Notes: generated by a model not told the origin, from the letters alone. DNA of 64,000 nt from Flexilinea sp. (GCA_029983925.1 JASBYO010000001.1:1-64000); one strand, 5' to 3'; counted from the first letter of the stretch, positions 24,969 through 36,678 are shown. A program made the numbers and translations.

Positions 24969-27656
24969 ATGGACCTGATTTTCACTCATGAACACGCGGA
25001 TTTCGACGCGATGGCGTCGCTGATGGCGGCGTGGCTGCTGAATCCCGGATATTTGGCCGTTCGCCCCCTCCATGTCAATCGCAACGTGGCTTTATATCTA
25101 AAGGAACACCGCGCAGAAATCCCCTTTCATCACGTTAAGCATATCCCGGCGGAAAAGGCTCGGAATATCCTTCTTGTCGATACGCATCGGCTTTATTTCG
25201 AGGAATTTATCGGACCGGAAACAAAAATCAGCGTCGTCGATCATCATCTCCCCGGTCCGAAAGTCGCACCGGATTGGGACTGCCGTTTTGAAGCGTTGGG
25301 TTCCTGTACGAGTATCCTGATTCGGAAGCTGCGAAAGCGCGGCGTCCGGCTCGTACCTGAAGCAGCGAATTTGCTTTTGTTGGGAATTTACGAGGATACA
25401 GGCAATCTGACTTACGGTTCGACGACGGTCGACGACATGCGCAGCGCGACTTGGCTCGTCGAACAGGGCGCGGACGTCAACGTTCTTCAGCGCTATCTTC
25501 ATCAGCCGCTGACCGAAGCGCAGCTCGTTCTGGCGGATCGCTGTCTGGCGTCGATGGAGACGCTGCGCGTCCTGGGTCAGGAGATCGTCCTGGCTTCCGC
25601 CGACGCGAGCGATATTCATGATGAGTATTCGACCGTTGCGCATTACCTGCGCGACATGACCAATCCGGACGCGATTTTTATTCTGCTGCGGACGAAAGCC
25701 GGGCTGCGCGTCATTGGGCGCGCGACAAACGATCGAATTAACGTCGGAAAGGTCTTGAAGAATTTTCATGGCGGCGGCCACGCGCGCGCCGCGGCCGGAC
25801 TGATTGCGTCGGAGTCGGAAGCGTTGACGGATGAAATGATGACGGAAGTTCGCGAACGGCTGGTTTCGATTTTGCCGGCGTACGTTTCGCCGCCGGTAAC
25901 GGTCGAGTCGATTCAATCGACGAACCCGCTGACGTTGGACGGCGATTTATCCGTTCAGGAAACGTCAGCGATCGTCCAGCGTTACACTTACGAAGGCTAT
26001 CCGGTTGTAAACGGTTCCGGAAAGCTGATCGGACTGCTGAACCGCCGTCAGTTGGATCACGCGCGCGAGTTTGAATTAGACGCGCCGATCTCGTCGATTA
26101 TGGATATCGGCGCGTTCAGCGTCACCGCGGCCGATACGGTCGATTACGTTCAGGAAGTTATGAATTTATCCGGCTGGGGCCAGATTCCGGTCGTCGATCC
26201 GCGAAACGGCTCGGTTACCGGGATCGTTACGCGGACGGACTTGCTGCGGATTTTGGCGGGCGGCGAACGGAGCGAACGGCGCAATTTCGCCGCGAAACTC
26301 CGCGCCGCGCTGTCGCCCGGCGCTTTGGCGCTGATCGAGGCGGTTTCCGGAATCGCTCGGCAGTTTCGCTCGCCGGTCTATGTTGTCGGCGGATTCGTGC
26401 GCGACTTATTATTAGATTTTCCGGTCAAGGATTTTGATATTGTTGTCGAAGGCGACGCGGTCCAGGTCGCAAAATGGCTCGTCAGCCGGTATGGCGGTTT
26501 GATCCGTTCGCATCCGCAGTTCGGTACGGCGAAATGGATCCTTCGCGGCGAAGGCTTCGAAGCGGACGGGATTTTTGCCCGAGCGGGATCGTTGAACGGA
26601 TTGCCGGATTCGCTCGACCTGATTTCGGCGCGGACCGAATTTTACGACTATCCGACGGCTCTTCCGACGGTCGAACGCAGCTCGATCAAGCTCGATCTTC
26701 ACCGGCGCGATTTTACGATGAATACGTTAGCGCTGCGGTTGGACGGCGACGCTTTCGGCGATTTGCTTGATTTTTGGGGCGGGATGAACGATTTGACGCA
26801 GCGTCAAATCCGTACGCTTCATTCGCTTTCGTTTACCGACGATCCGACGCGCATGATCCGGGCCGTTCGTTTTGAGCGGCGTTTCGGTTTCGTGATCGAG
26901 ACCAATACGTTGGAACGGCTGCTGCTGAGCGGAAAATTGCTGCGGCAGGTTTCGGGGCAGCGGATTCGTCATGAATTTCAGCTTTTATTTGACGAAAACG
27001 ATCCCCCGGCCTGTTTCGCTCGGCTGGAGAATCTGGACCTGCTGCGCTGTATTCATTCGGAATTGCGTTGGACAGATCAGAACGGCGAAGATTACCGGCG
27101 TTTGACGGCGGCGGTCCCGGATGCGCTTTGGCTTGATGCGGACGCGGAACTCCCCGAATTTATGTCGCGTTGGGGCGCGCTGGTCGGATGGTTCGGTACC
27201 GAAAAGAAGGATACGATCGAGGCGCTTTGCGAACGGTTCCAGCTACCGCAGCGCGTTTCCGGCGCGATGCAGGGGTTGGCGCTGCTGTTCAGCGAATTTG
27301 AGGGTCGGCGGAAACTGCGCCGGAGCGACGCGGTTTTCTTTCTTGAACGGATTCCGATTATTTCGCTGTTTTGTTATGACGCGATGTGCGACGCGGACGA
27401 AATTCATGCATTTATCCGAGCTTATCTAAGCGATTGGCGGAAGCGGCGTTCGGTGACGGATGGGACGCTGCTGCGATCGTTGGGATATGAATCGGGGGCG
27501 TGGATGGGCGCGCTGCTGAACCGGCTGCGCGCGGCTTGGATTGACGACGAGGTATCGAGTCCGGAAGCGGAAACGGCGCTAAGAGATCGGTTTATCCGGG
27601 AGATGCGTCGGGCTCGCGTGCTGAAAGGGCGCAGTTCGGAGGTGAGGCGGAAATGA
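24969..27656 (+). CDS. DHH-DHHA1 / CBS / tRNA nucleotidyltransferase fusion
   Basis: 895 residues in three blocks. Residues 1-300 are a DHH/DHHA1 phosphoesterase (THEHADFDA, DHH at 91-93, GGGHARAAAG near 267). Residues about 315-430 are a CBS-domain pair, usually an adenylate sensor. From about residue 460 it is a class II tRNA nucleotidyltransferase/poly(A) polymerase: GGFVRDLLL and the catalytic DFDIVVEGD, then RRDFTMNTLA, a DPTRMIRAVRFERRF neck and a helical C-terminus. This architecture is known from several phyla, where the enzyme adds A (or CCA) to tRNA ends. No other CCA-adding gene is in the window. The stop overlaps the next start by four bases. Confidence 0.93.
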   Translation: MDLIFTHEHADFDAMASLMAAWLLNPGYLAVRPLHVNRNVALYLKEHRAEIPFHHVKHIPAEKARNILLVDTHRLYFEEFIGPETKISVVDHHLPGPKVAPDWDCRFEALGSCTSILIRKLRKRGVRLVPEAANLLLLGIYEDTGNLTYGSTTVDDMRSATWLVEQGADVNVLQRYLHQPLTEAQLVLADRCLASMETLRVLGQEIVLASADASDIHDEYSTVAHYLRDMTNPDAIFILLRTKAGLRVIGRATNDRINVGKVLKNFHGGGHARAAAGLIASESEALTDEMMTEVRERLVSILPAYVSPPVTVESIQSTNPLTLDGDLSVQETSAIVQRYTYEGYPVVNGSGKLIGLLNRRQLDHAREFELDAPISSIMDIGAFSVTAADTVDYVQEVMNLSGWGQIPVVDPRNGSVTGIVTRTDLLRILAGGERSERRNFAAKLRAALSPGALALIEAVSGIARQFRSPVYVVGGFVRDLLLDFPVKDFDIVVEGDAVQVAKWLVSRYGGLIRSHPQFGTAKWILRGEGFEADGIFARAGSLNGLPDSLDLISARTEFYDYPTALPTVERSSIKLDLHRRDFTMNTLALRLDGDAFGDLLDFWGGMNDLTQRQIRTLHSLSFTDDPTRMIRAVRFERRFGFVIETNTLERLLLSGKLLRQVSGQRIRHEFQLLFDENDPPACFARLENLDLLRCIHSELRWTDQNGEDYRRLTAAVPDALWLDADAELPEFMSRWGALVGWFGTEKKDTIEALCERFQLPQRVSGAMQGLALLFSEFEGRRKLRRSDAVFFLERIPIISLFCYDAMCDADEIHAFIRAYLSDWRKRRSVTDGTLLRSLGYESGAWMGALLNRLRAAWIDDEVSSPEAETALRDRFIREMRRARVLKGRSSEVRRK

Positions 27657-28162
27657 AAGACTGGCTGGATCGGGTCAACGTTCGGAAGATGCGCGAAACG
27701 GATCTTCCCTTGATTGAATGGGAAGGGGAATACGCGCGCTACCGGAAAGTTTATCAGGAAGTCTATCGGAACCAACGTCTCGGCGTTACGACGGCGCTGA
27801 TCGCGGAATCGCCCGAAGACGGTATCGTCGCTCAGATTTTTTTGACTAAGAAGCCCCCGAACGAAATATTCAGCCCGGAAGAGCGTTATCTATTTATCAG
27901 CTCGTTCCGCGTTAAGGAACCGTTCCGGAAACGCGGCTTGGGATCCTTGCTGCTGAAAATGGCAGAATTATTCGCTAAAAAAGAAGGGCTGCGGCTGTTG
28001 ATTCTAAACTGCGCGCAGTCGAACCGGGAAGGTTTGGCGTTCTATAAGAACGCCGGTTTCGAAGGTTACCGGATCGACGACGGAAAATGGCGTTATATCG
28101 ATCATGAAGGAAACGTTCGAGAGGAATGCGAACCGGCTTTCTCGATGCGGAAACGAGTCTGA
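27653..28162 (+). CDS. GNAT-family N-acetyltransferase
   Basis: 169 residues. The acetyl-CoA-binding motif A is visible in SSFRVKEPFRKRGLGSLLL, with the R-x-x-G-x-G core, followed by a motif B region NREGLAFYKNAGFEGYRID typical of GNAT folds. Substrate is unknown; small molecules or protein N-termini are both possible. The ATG overlaps the stop of the nucleotidyltransferase fusion (ATGA), so it is coupled to that gene. Confidence 0.9.
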   Translation: MKDWLDRVNVRKMRETDLPLIEWEGEYARYRKVYQEVYRNQRLGVTTALIAESPEDGIVAQIFLTKKPPNEIFSPEERYLFISSFRVKEPFRKRGLGSLLLKMAELFAKKEGLRLLILNCAQSNREGLAFYKNAGFEGYRIDDGKWRYIDHEGNVREECEPAFSMRKRV

Positions 28163-28178
28163 AATTGACGGCGAATTA

Positions 28179-28207
28179 TTGAATGTCTGTTCGATATCCG
28201 TTATAAT
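28179..28207 (+). promoter_or_regulatory. uvrB promoter
   Basis: TTGAAT (28179-28184) and TATAAT (28202-28207) are separated by 17 bases, a near-consensus sigma-70 promoter. The predicted transcript begins only about 10 bases before the start codon. Confidence 0.8.
28181..28192. promoter_or_regulatory. Candidate LexA (SOS) box in the uvrB promoter
   Basis: GAATGTCTGTTC is one mismatch from GAAC-N4-GTTC and overlaps the -35 element and spacer. A similar one-mismatch site sits in the recA promoter at 7517-7530. Inference only. Confidence 0.4.
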
Positions 28208-28224
28208 TAATTTCGGAGACCGAT

Positions 28225-30276
<2,052 letters not shown>

Positions 30277-30317
30277 AGTCCGGCTGCGGAAATGACCGAT
30301 TTTTCTTTGGATAAATA

Positions 30318-30359
30318 AACAACGGCGGGGATAAAAAAATCTCTGCCGTTGTTTTTTAT
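30318..30359. terminator. Bidirectional terminator between uvrB and pfkA
   Basis: Arms AACAACGGC/GCCGTTGTT are extended by GGGAT/ATCTC pairing around an A-rich loop and flanked by T-rich tails. It serves both convergent genes. Confidence 0.85.
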
Positions 30360-30425
30360 ATCAAGCTGAATGATTTTTTCCGGCCGCAGATTCGGCGCGT
30401 TTCCTTGAATCTTGCGGGAAACGTC

Positions 30426-31418
30426 TTAGCGCGAGAGGATATTCGATATATCGATATATTCAGGGGATACGATGCGGTGTTTGCCAATGACGTCTTCGAT
30501 TGGGAAGGGGATGATCGCCCTTTCCGACATCGCGGTCATGACGCCGTACTTGCCGGTTGTGATGAACTCGATCGCTTTATATCCCATGCGGGAAGCGATA
30601 ATCCGGTCGAAAGCGGTAGGCGAACCGCCGCGCTGAACGTACGCGAGGTTGGTCTCGCGGCATTTAAAGCCTAAGTCCATGTTGTCCAGCTGCGAGGCGA
30701 GCTGAGCCATCGGGATCGGATACCCTTCGGCGATAACGACGATGCAGTGTTTCTTGCCGCGCTTGTATGAATTTTCGATAATCTGGGCGACTTCTTCGAC
30801 CGAGATCGGGTTTTCGGGAATCAGCGCGACTTCAGCGCCGGAAATCATCGCCGATTGGACGGCGAGATAACCGCAGTCGCGCCCCATCGTTTGGACGAGG
30901 AACGCGCGGCTGTGAGATGCGGCGGTGTCGCGAATTTTATCGATTGCGTCCATGATCGTGTTCAGCGCTGTGTCGACCCCGATACAGGTATCCGTTCCGA
31001 AGACATCGTTATCGATCGTTCCGGGAATTCCGACAACGGGGAACCCTTCCCGGGCTAAGGTCAGCGCCCCGGCTAACGTTCCGTCGCCTCCGATCGCGAT
31101 CAGACCGTCGACGCCCTGATTATTTAACTGGCGCAGCGCTTCGCGCTGGCCATACGGCGTCCGCATCTCTTTGGATCGATCGGTTCGCAGGAATGTTCCG
31201 CCTCGGCTCAGGATACCCGAAACGTCCCGTCGCCCGAGCGGTTCGAAATCGCCGTTGATAAGCCCTTTATAGCCGTCCTGAATACCGTAGACTTTTAATC
31301 CTTTCGCGATTCCGGCGCGTACGACGGCGCGGATCGCGGCGTTCATTCCGGGCGCGTCGCCGCCGGAGGTTAAAACCGCGATAGTTCGGATCGGTGCTGT
31401 GTTCGTATTTTCTTCCAT
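30426..31418 (-). CDS. pfkA: ATP-dependent 6-phosphofructokinase
   Basis: 330 residues. TSGGDAPGMNAAIR at the start, the GGDGT loop and PGTIDND (catalytic Asp) point to the ATP-using type, since pyrophosphate-dependent enzymes usually have GGDD and PKTIDND. The later motifs QTMGRDCGYLA, IIVVAEG-like CIVVIAEGYPI and RGGSPTAFDRIIASRMG are present. It phosphorylates fructose 6-phosphate, the committed step of glycolysis, in the cytoplasm. It lies downstream of dnaE on the same strand with a 170-base gap and probably has its own promoter. A second glycolytic gene, tpiA, lies at 59.0-59.8 kb. Confidence 0.96.
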   Translation of the reverse strand: MEENTNTAPIRTIAVLTSGGDAPGMNAAIRAVVRAGIAKGLKVYGIQDGYKGLINGDFEPLGRRDVSGILSRGGTFLRTDRSKEMRTPYGQREALRQLNNQGVDGLIAIGGDGTLAGALTLAREGFPVVGIPGTIDNDVFGTDTCIGVDTALNTIMDAIDKIRDTAASHSRAFLVQTMGRDCGYLAVQSAMISGAEVALIPENPISVEEVAQIIENSYKRGKKHCIVVIAEGYPIPMAQLASQLDNMDLGFKCRETNLAYVQRGGSPTAFDRIIASRMGYKAIEFITTGKYGVMTAMSERAIIPFPIEDVIGKHRIVSPEYIDISNILSR

Positions 31419-31588
31419 AATCGATTATCTCCTCTGAAGCTGGGACCTGCTTAAGATTGCCCGTCGTTTTTTCTTGCTGAAAACGCTAATTATTGTCTCC
31501 ATATTGTAATCTATCGTTGGTATGATTTGGGCATTTTTGCGCTCGAACCATACAAAATAAACGCGGAGCAGACCGCTTTCGTCCCTTT

Positions 31589-34500
31589 TCAGTTTTCGAC
31601 GACGACGTTCGTTTCTCCCAATTCGTTTTTCAGCTTGCGCAATAATTCATCGTTGATTCGAATTCGGATTTTCGGATATTCGACGAGGTAACTTTTTCCG
31701 TTTTCGCGGATGACGAACGCGAAGGCGTCTTTCCCCGGATGCGCGCTGATCATGCCGTGGATCCGCGCCAGGCGGCGCTGCTGCGTTTCGAATTTCTGAT
31801 CCGGGAGATTTTCGATCGTCAGCGTCAGTTGTTTGCGCTTGATCGGCGTTCCGAAGGCGGGAATATCGTCGTCTTCGTCGTCCAAATCGTCCGGGTCGAT
31901 CGGATTGCGTTCAATATCGCTGAGCTTGACTTTATGGAAATCGTCGGGATGAATTTTTGGCCGGACGTCCCCGCCTTCGAACGGATCCTGCCCGTGATCA
32001 TTTCCGTCAGCCGACGCGCCGGCCGTTCCGGCGGGCAGGGACGAAGCGATCGGCGCCGCGGTTTCCGCTTGGGCGTCCGCCGTTCGGGTTCCCGCTTCCG
32101 CCGGCGCTTCTTCTTCGCTCGCAGTTTCGATGATCGTGTCGGAAACGCGGTCGGTTACGGAGTAGGGCTTTTTTTCCGGGATAAGCGGCGCGGCCGGTTC
32201 CGCGTAGGTTTGAAAAGCCGGGGCGGATAGCGCTTCGGGAATGAACTCGTCGTCACGGAACGGATCGTCTTCGACGATTCCTGATTGGATATCGTAGCCC
32301 GGCGACGCTTCGCTTAGAAATTCGGCCGAGCTTCGTCCGTAAAGCGGTTCGTCGTCAAAATCGCCGGCGCTGAAATTATCGCCGAACCCGAAGGCGTCGT
32401 TTTCGCCGTCCGTTTTATCGAGCTTTTCAGCGTTATTGGCGGTAATCTGAGGCGTTAAACGCGTTTTGTCCAAACGTCCGGTAACGATCAGCAGCGCGTC
32501 CGTTTTGACGATATCCAAAACGCGGTCCCAAACGGTCGGATAAAACGTTACGTCAATGACATCGCCGTTCGCGTCTTCGAGGCGGATATTCCCCATCGGC
32601 TTCATGTCTTTTTTTGTCAGCAGAATGCGGATGCTTTGAACGATGCCGCCGACGGTGATTTGGCTCTGGTTCGGGACTTTCTCGAACTGATGGATCGGCG
32701 TGACGTTCCGTTTGCGGAGCGTGGCCTGGTACGCTTTGAGCGGATGGTCGGATACGAATAAGCCGAGGAGATCGCGTTCCCAGAACAGTTTATCGTTCGC
32801 CGCGACCGGCGCGGAATCGTCGAGTTCGATATGGACCGAACCGATCGACATCATCTCGAACATATCGAACTGCCCGGTTTCTTTTTGTTTCTGATTCGCT
32901 CCGCTGGCGGCGATTATCCGGTCCAACCCGTTCAGGAGTTTCCCGCGTTCAGCGAAAATATCGAGCGCGCCGACTTTGATCATGCTCTCCAGCGCGCGCC
33001 GTCCGACGAGTTTCAAGTCAACGCGCTCCGCCAGATCGTCGAGATCTTTAAACGGTCCGTTTTCGTTCCGCTCTTGGACAATTAATTCAATCGCGGCTTT
33101 TCCGGCGTTTTTAACCGCGCCGAATCCGAATCGAATCCGGCTCTTCCCGTCGTCGGTATCCTCGACGGTAAATTCCCAATCGCTGGCGTTAATCTCGGGC
33201 GGGAGGACGTCGATCCCCAAATTGCGGCACTCGTTGATATAAAAGGCTACTTTTGCGGAATCGCCGTGATTGGCGTCGAGCGTAGCGCTCATGTATTCGA
33301 TCGTGTAGTGTTTTTTCAGGAAAGCGGTCTGGATCGACAGCAGCCCATAGTCGGCGGCGTGGCTCTTATTGAACCCGTAGTTCGCGAATTGTTCCCAGTT
33401 TCGGAAGATATCTTCGGCGGTATGACGTTCGATCCCGTTTGCGACGCAGCCGTTGACGAATTTTTCGCGATGTTTTTCGACTTCGGCTTTTTTCTTTTTG
33501 GAGATGACCTTGCGGAGCATGTCGGATTCCGCCGCCGTGTAGCCGCCGAGTTCCTGCGCCGCGAACATGATTTGTTCCTGATAGACGGGGATCCCGAACG
33601 TTTCTTCAAAAATCGGGATCATCTTTTCATGCAGGTATGACGGCTGGCGTTCGCCATGCATACAGGCGATATATTCCGGAATAAAGTCCATCGGACCGGG
33701 GCGGTAGAGCGCGACCATGGCGATAATATGGCTTAGCTTTCGCGGTTTCATCTCGACGATATTCCGCGTCATGCCCGGACTTTCCAGCTGGAAGATTCCC
33801 GCCGTATGTCCTTCGCATATGTATTGATAGGTTTCCGGATCGTCGCTCGGAATGCTTGTCAGCGTCAGATCGCGGCCGTGCCGTTTTTTAATCATTGCGC
33901 AGCAGCGCTGCATAATCGTCAGCGTCGCCAGTCCCAAAAAGTCGACCTTGAGCAGTCCCATCTGGTCCACAACGTTCATCTCAAATTGGGCGACCGACTT
34001 GATCGGGTTATCGTCCGATCCGGAGGTCGGACGGTGGAGCGGGGCGTATTCGATAATCGGCTTATCCGTAATAATAACGCCGGCGGCGTGAGTCCCGACG
34101 TTTCGAGTAATTCCCTCCATCTCGGACGCGGTCGTGACGAGTTCGCGATAGCGCGGATCTGCGTTCGTCGCTTCACGGAATTCGACGATCTCGTTCAGGC
34201 AGTTGCGCAGCGTAATCGCGTCCCCGCTGCCGGGCATCTTGGTTCCGGTCGGGATCAGCTTGCAGAGTTGATCGACTTCCTGGAGCGGGATGCCTAATAC
34301 GCGGCCGACGTCGCGGATCGCGCCTTTCGCGCCGAGCGTGTTGAATGTGATGATCTGCGAGACGTGATCGGCGCCGTACTTGTCGGAGCAATACTGCAGC
34401 ATCATGAAGCGTTTATCGTCCTGAATGTCGAGGTCAATATCGGGCATCGAAATTCGTTCCGGATTCAGGAACCTTTCGAAAATCAGCCCGAAATCGATCG

Positions 34501-35632
34501 GGTCGATCGGCGTAATTTTCAGCGTGTAGGCGACGATCGATCCGGCGCCGGATCCGCGAACGTTGTACCAGATATTCTGTTCGCGCGCGAAACGGATCAG
34601 GTCGTGGACGATCAGGAAATATGAATTGAAGCCCATCTGGTGAATAATTCTCAGCTCTTTTTCGATCCGTTCCCGGACGACCGGGTCGTTCGCGCGTTTC
34701 CCGTAGCGTTCGGTCAGCCCTTCTTCGCATAGCCGCCGCAGCTCGGATTGGTCGGTTTGTCCGACCGGAACCGGGAAAATCGGCAGGTGGTGCGTATCGG
34801 TGTCGAGCGAAACGTTGCAGCGTTCGGCGATTTCGAGCGTGTTTTTCAGCGCGTCCGGGACGCTTCCGAACAGCTTCTCCATCTCTTCGGGCGAGCGCAG
34901 GTAATACGACCGGTCCGACATGCGGAACCGGTTCTCGTCGGTTAGATTGGCGCCGGTCTGGATCGCGAGCATGACATCCTGATATTTCCAGTCTTCAGGG
35001 TCGACGTAGTGCGTATCGTTTGTCGCGACGTAACGCAGTCCGTATTCTTTGCCTAACTGAAAAAGCGTCTTATTCAGCTTTTTGATATCCGCGATGTCAT
35101 GATCCTGGAGTTCGATAAAAAAACGGTCGCGTCCGAAACGTTCGAGGTACCACTCGATTTTTTTCCGCGCGTCGGCGATGTCGCCGCGTTCGATCGCGCG
35201 CGGAATTTCCGCCGCCATGCAGCCGGAAGTGCAGATCAGGCCCTCGGAATATTTTTCGAGCGTTTCGTGGTCGATGCGCGGATGATAGTAAAAGCCGTCG
35301 AGCTGCGCGATCGACGCGATCTGGAGCAGGTTCTGGTAGCCCTGTTGCGTTTCGGCGAGTAAAAGAAGGTGCGTCGAGCCTTTGTCGTTCGCGGTCTTTT
35401 CGGTGAGTTTCTTTTTCGCCATGTAGGCTTCGATGCCGATAATCGGCTTAATGCCCTTTGCCTTGGCGGCTTTGTAAAATTCGACGACGCCGAACATGGT
35501 GCCGTGATCGGTGATGGCGACGCCGGGCATGTTCATCTCTTTGACGCGGTCCATCAGTTTGTTAATTTTGGAAAATCCGTCCAAAAGCGAGTATTCAGTA
35601 TGGACGTGAAGGTGAACGAAATCGGTACTCAT
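31589..35632 (-). CDS. dnaE: DNA polymerase III subunit alpha (DnaE), with a long acidic C-terminal linker
   Basis: 1347 residues, longer than the usual about 1160. The order is PHP domain (VHLHVHTEYSLLDG, residues 1-200), palm with PDIDLDIQD near residue 395 and the third catalytic Asp in KVDFLGLATLT, fingers and thumb, tandem helix-hairpin-helix, and an OB fold near residues 1000-1075. Then follow about 170 residues rich in Asp, Glu, Ala and Pro that look disordered, and an about 80-residue C-terminal domain (QLTLTIENLPDQKF onward). Linker-plus-tail ends of this kind may carry clamp or tau contacts; here this is inference. AGGAG precedes the ATG. It is the replicative polymerase. Confidence 0.96.
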   Translation of the reverse strand: MSTDFVHLHVHTEYSLLDGFSKINKLMDRVKEMNMPGVAITDHGTMFGVVEFYKAAKAKGIKPIIGIEAYMAKKKLTEKTANDKGSTHLLLLAETQQGYQNLLQIASIAQLDGFYYHPRIDHETLEKYSEGLICTSGCMAAEIPRAIERGDIADARKKIEWYLERFGRDRFFIELQDHDIADIKKLNKTLFQLGKEYGLRYVATNDTHYVDPEDWKYQDVMLAIQTGANLTDENRFRMSDRSYYLRSPEEMEKLFGSVPDALKNTLEIAERCNVSLDTDTHHLPIFPVPVGQTDQSELRRLCEEGLTERYGKRANDPVVRERIEKELRIIHQMGFNSYFLIVHDLIRFAREQNIWYNVRGSGAGSIVAYTLKITPIDPIDFGLIFERFLNPERISMPDIDLDIQDDKRFMMLQYCSDKYGADHVSQIITFNTLGAKGAIRDVGRVLGIPLQEVDQLCKLIPTGTKMPGSGDAITLRNCLNEIVEFREATNADPRYRELVTTASEMEGITRNVGTHAAGVIITDKPIIEYAPLHRPTSGSDDNPIKSVAQFEMNVVDQMGLLKVDFLGLATLTIMQRCCAMIKKRHGRDLTLTSIPSDDPETYQYICEGHTAGIFQLESPGMTRNIVEMKPRKLSHIIAMVALYRPGPMDFIPEYIACMHGERQPSYLHEKMIPIFEETFGIPVYQEQIMFAAQELGGYTAAESDMLRKVISKKKKAEVEKHREKFVNGCVANGIERHTAEDIFRNWEQFANYGFNKSHAADYGLLSIQTAFLKKHYTIEYMSATLDANHGDSAKVAFYINECRNLGIDVLPPEINASDWEFTVEDTDDGKSRIRFGFGAVKNAGKAAIELIVQERNENGPFKDLDDLAERVDLKLVGRRALESMIKVGALDIFAERGKLLNGLDRIIAASGANQKQKETGQFDMFEMMSIGSVHIELDDSAPVAANDKLFWERDLLGLFVSDHPLKAYQATLRKRNVTPIHQFEKVPNQSQITVGGIVQSIRILLTKKDMKPMGNIRLEDANGDVIDVTFYPTVWDRVLDIVKTDALLIVTGRLDKTRLTPQITANNAEKLDKTDGENDAFGFGDNFSAGDFDDEPLYGRSSAEFLSEASPGYDIQSGIVEDDPFRDDEFIPEALSAPAFQTYAEPAAPLIPEKKPYSVTDRVSDTIIETASEEEAPAEAGTRTADAQAETAAPIASSLPAGTAGASADGNDHGQDPFEGGDVRPKIHPDDFHKVKLSDIERNPIDPDDLDDEDDDIPAFGTPIKRKQLTLTIENLPDQKFETQQRRLARIHGMISAHPGKDAFAFVIRENGKSYLVEYPKIRIRINDELLRKLKNELGETNVVVEN

Positions 35633-35810
35633 AAAATCTCCTAAGATGATTTTATTCTAATTCATTTCGCAGCCGCTTGAACCGGAATATTCCGTATGGC
35701 TTATTAAGGCGTATTTGTTGGGAGCTGACGATATTTTAGATATACCGAGTAAAACGGTTTTATTGAAATTGCGGAAGATACTTATCCGAATAATGTGCTT
35801 TTTATCACTA

Positions 35811-35838
35811 TTCAACTTGGCGGCCAAGTTGGTACACT
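35811..35838 (+). promoter_or_regulatory. Probable promoter of the nucleoside operon
   Basis: TTCAAC (35811-35816) and TACACT (35833-35838) are 16 bases apart, with a 19-bp palindrome filling the spacer. An alternative is TTGGCG (35817) with TACAAT (35842). Confidence 0.45.
35813..35831. promoter_or_regulatory. 19-bp palindromic operator, probably for the operon's GntR regulator
   Basis: CAACTTGGC and GCCAAGTTG are perfect inverted arms around one G. It sits within the promoter region about 54 bases before the first phosphorylase gene, where a repressor would block transcription. The regulator gene is third in the operon, so autoregulation is expected. The pairing of site and protein is inferred from position only. 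Confidence 0.65.
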
Positions 35839-35884
35839 CAATACAATGTAAACGGGTTTAACGAATGAACGGAGGAACCGAGAA

Positions 35885-36661
35885 ATGACTGTTCAGAGAA
35901 CATTACATGTTGCGGTTAATCAAGACGAAGTCGGGCGCTACGCATTCCTGCCCGGAAGCGTCGAACGGGCGGCTTTAATCGCGGAATATTTTGACAATCC
36001 GCAAAAAATAGCCCATCATCGCGAATTCCTAACGTATACGGGGACGTTACACGGCGTTCCGGTTACGGTTACTTCGACCGGTATCGGCGGGCCTTCCGCC
36101 GTAATCGCCGCTGAAGAGCTTTATGAATGCGGGGTGCATACGATGATCCGCGTCGGCTCCTCGGCGTCGACGTCGCCTAAGGTCGGTATCGGAGATGTGA
36201 TCATCCCCAACGGCGCTATCCGAATGGAAGGAACCGGGGATCATTACTTGCCGATGGAGTTCCCTGCGATTCCGGATTTCGGGTTGGTCAAGGAATTGGC
36301 CGACGCGGCGAAGCGGTTAGGTTTTTCCTATAACGTCGGCGTAACGATTACGAAAGATTCTTTTTATACGGAAGTTTCGCCGGAGACGAAACCGGTTTAT
36401 CGCGAGCTGAAATATAAGTGGGAAGCCTACGAAAAAGGCGGGGCGACCAGTACCTGTATGGAATGCGCTCCGCTGTTTCTCTGCGGGGCAAGTCTTAAAA
36501 TCCGTACGGCTGCGGTCCTGATTTGCGCGACGAACTATAACCAATATTCGAACGACGACAACGACTATCCGCGCGATTGGGAACGTCGTGCGATTGAAAC
36601 CGGAATTGAAGCGATGCGTTCCGTTATCCGTAAAGACAAAGAAATCGCCGAAAAGGCCTGA
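35885..36661 (+). CDS. Nucleoside phosphorylase, uridine-phosphorylase-like, paralogue 1
   Basis: 258 residues of the PNP_UDP_1 family. The segment TSTGIGGPSAVIAAEELYECG and the ribose-binding Met-Glu (TCMECAPLF) match uridine phosphorylases. The usual phosphate-binding GDPxR near the start reads GSVER here, so the Asp is replaced, and the glycine-rich phosphate loop is GSSASTSP instead of GTTGAIQP. These changes suggest a different nucleoside preference rather than loss of activity. GGAGGA lies eight bases before the ATG. It is the first gene of an operon with a GntR regulator and a nucleoside importer; it would release a base and ribose 1-phosphate. Confidence 0.9.
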   Translation: MTVQRTLHVAVNQDEVGRYAFLPGSVERAALIAEYFDNPQKIAHHREFLTYTGTLHGVPVTVTSTGIGGPSAVIAAEELYECGVHTMIRVGSSASTSPKVGIGDVIIPNGAIRMEGTGDHYLPMEFPAIPDFGLVKELADAAKRLGFSYNVGVTITKDSFYTEVSPETKPVYRELKYKWEAYEKGGATSTCMECAPLFLCGASLKIRTAAVLICATNYNQYSNDDNDYPRDWERRAIETGIEAMRSVIRKDKEIAEKA

Positions 36662-36678
36662 CGCAGGAGGGAAAAATC

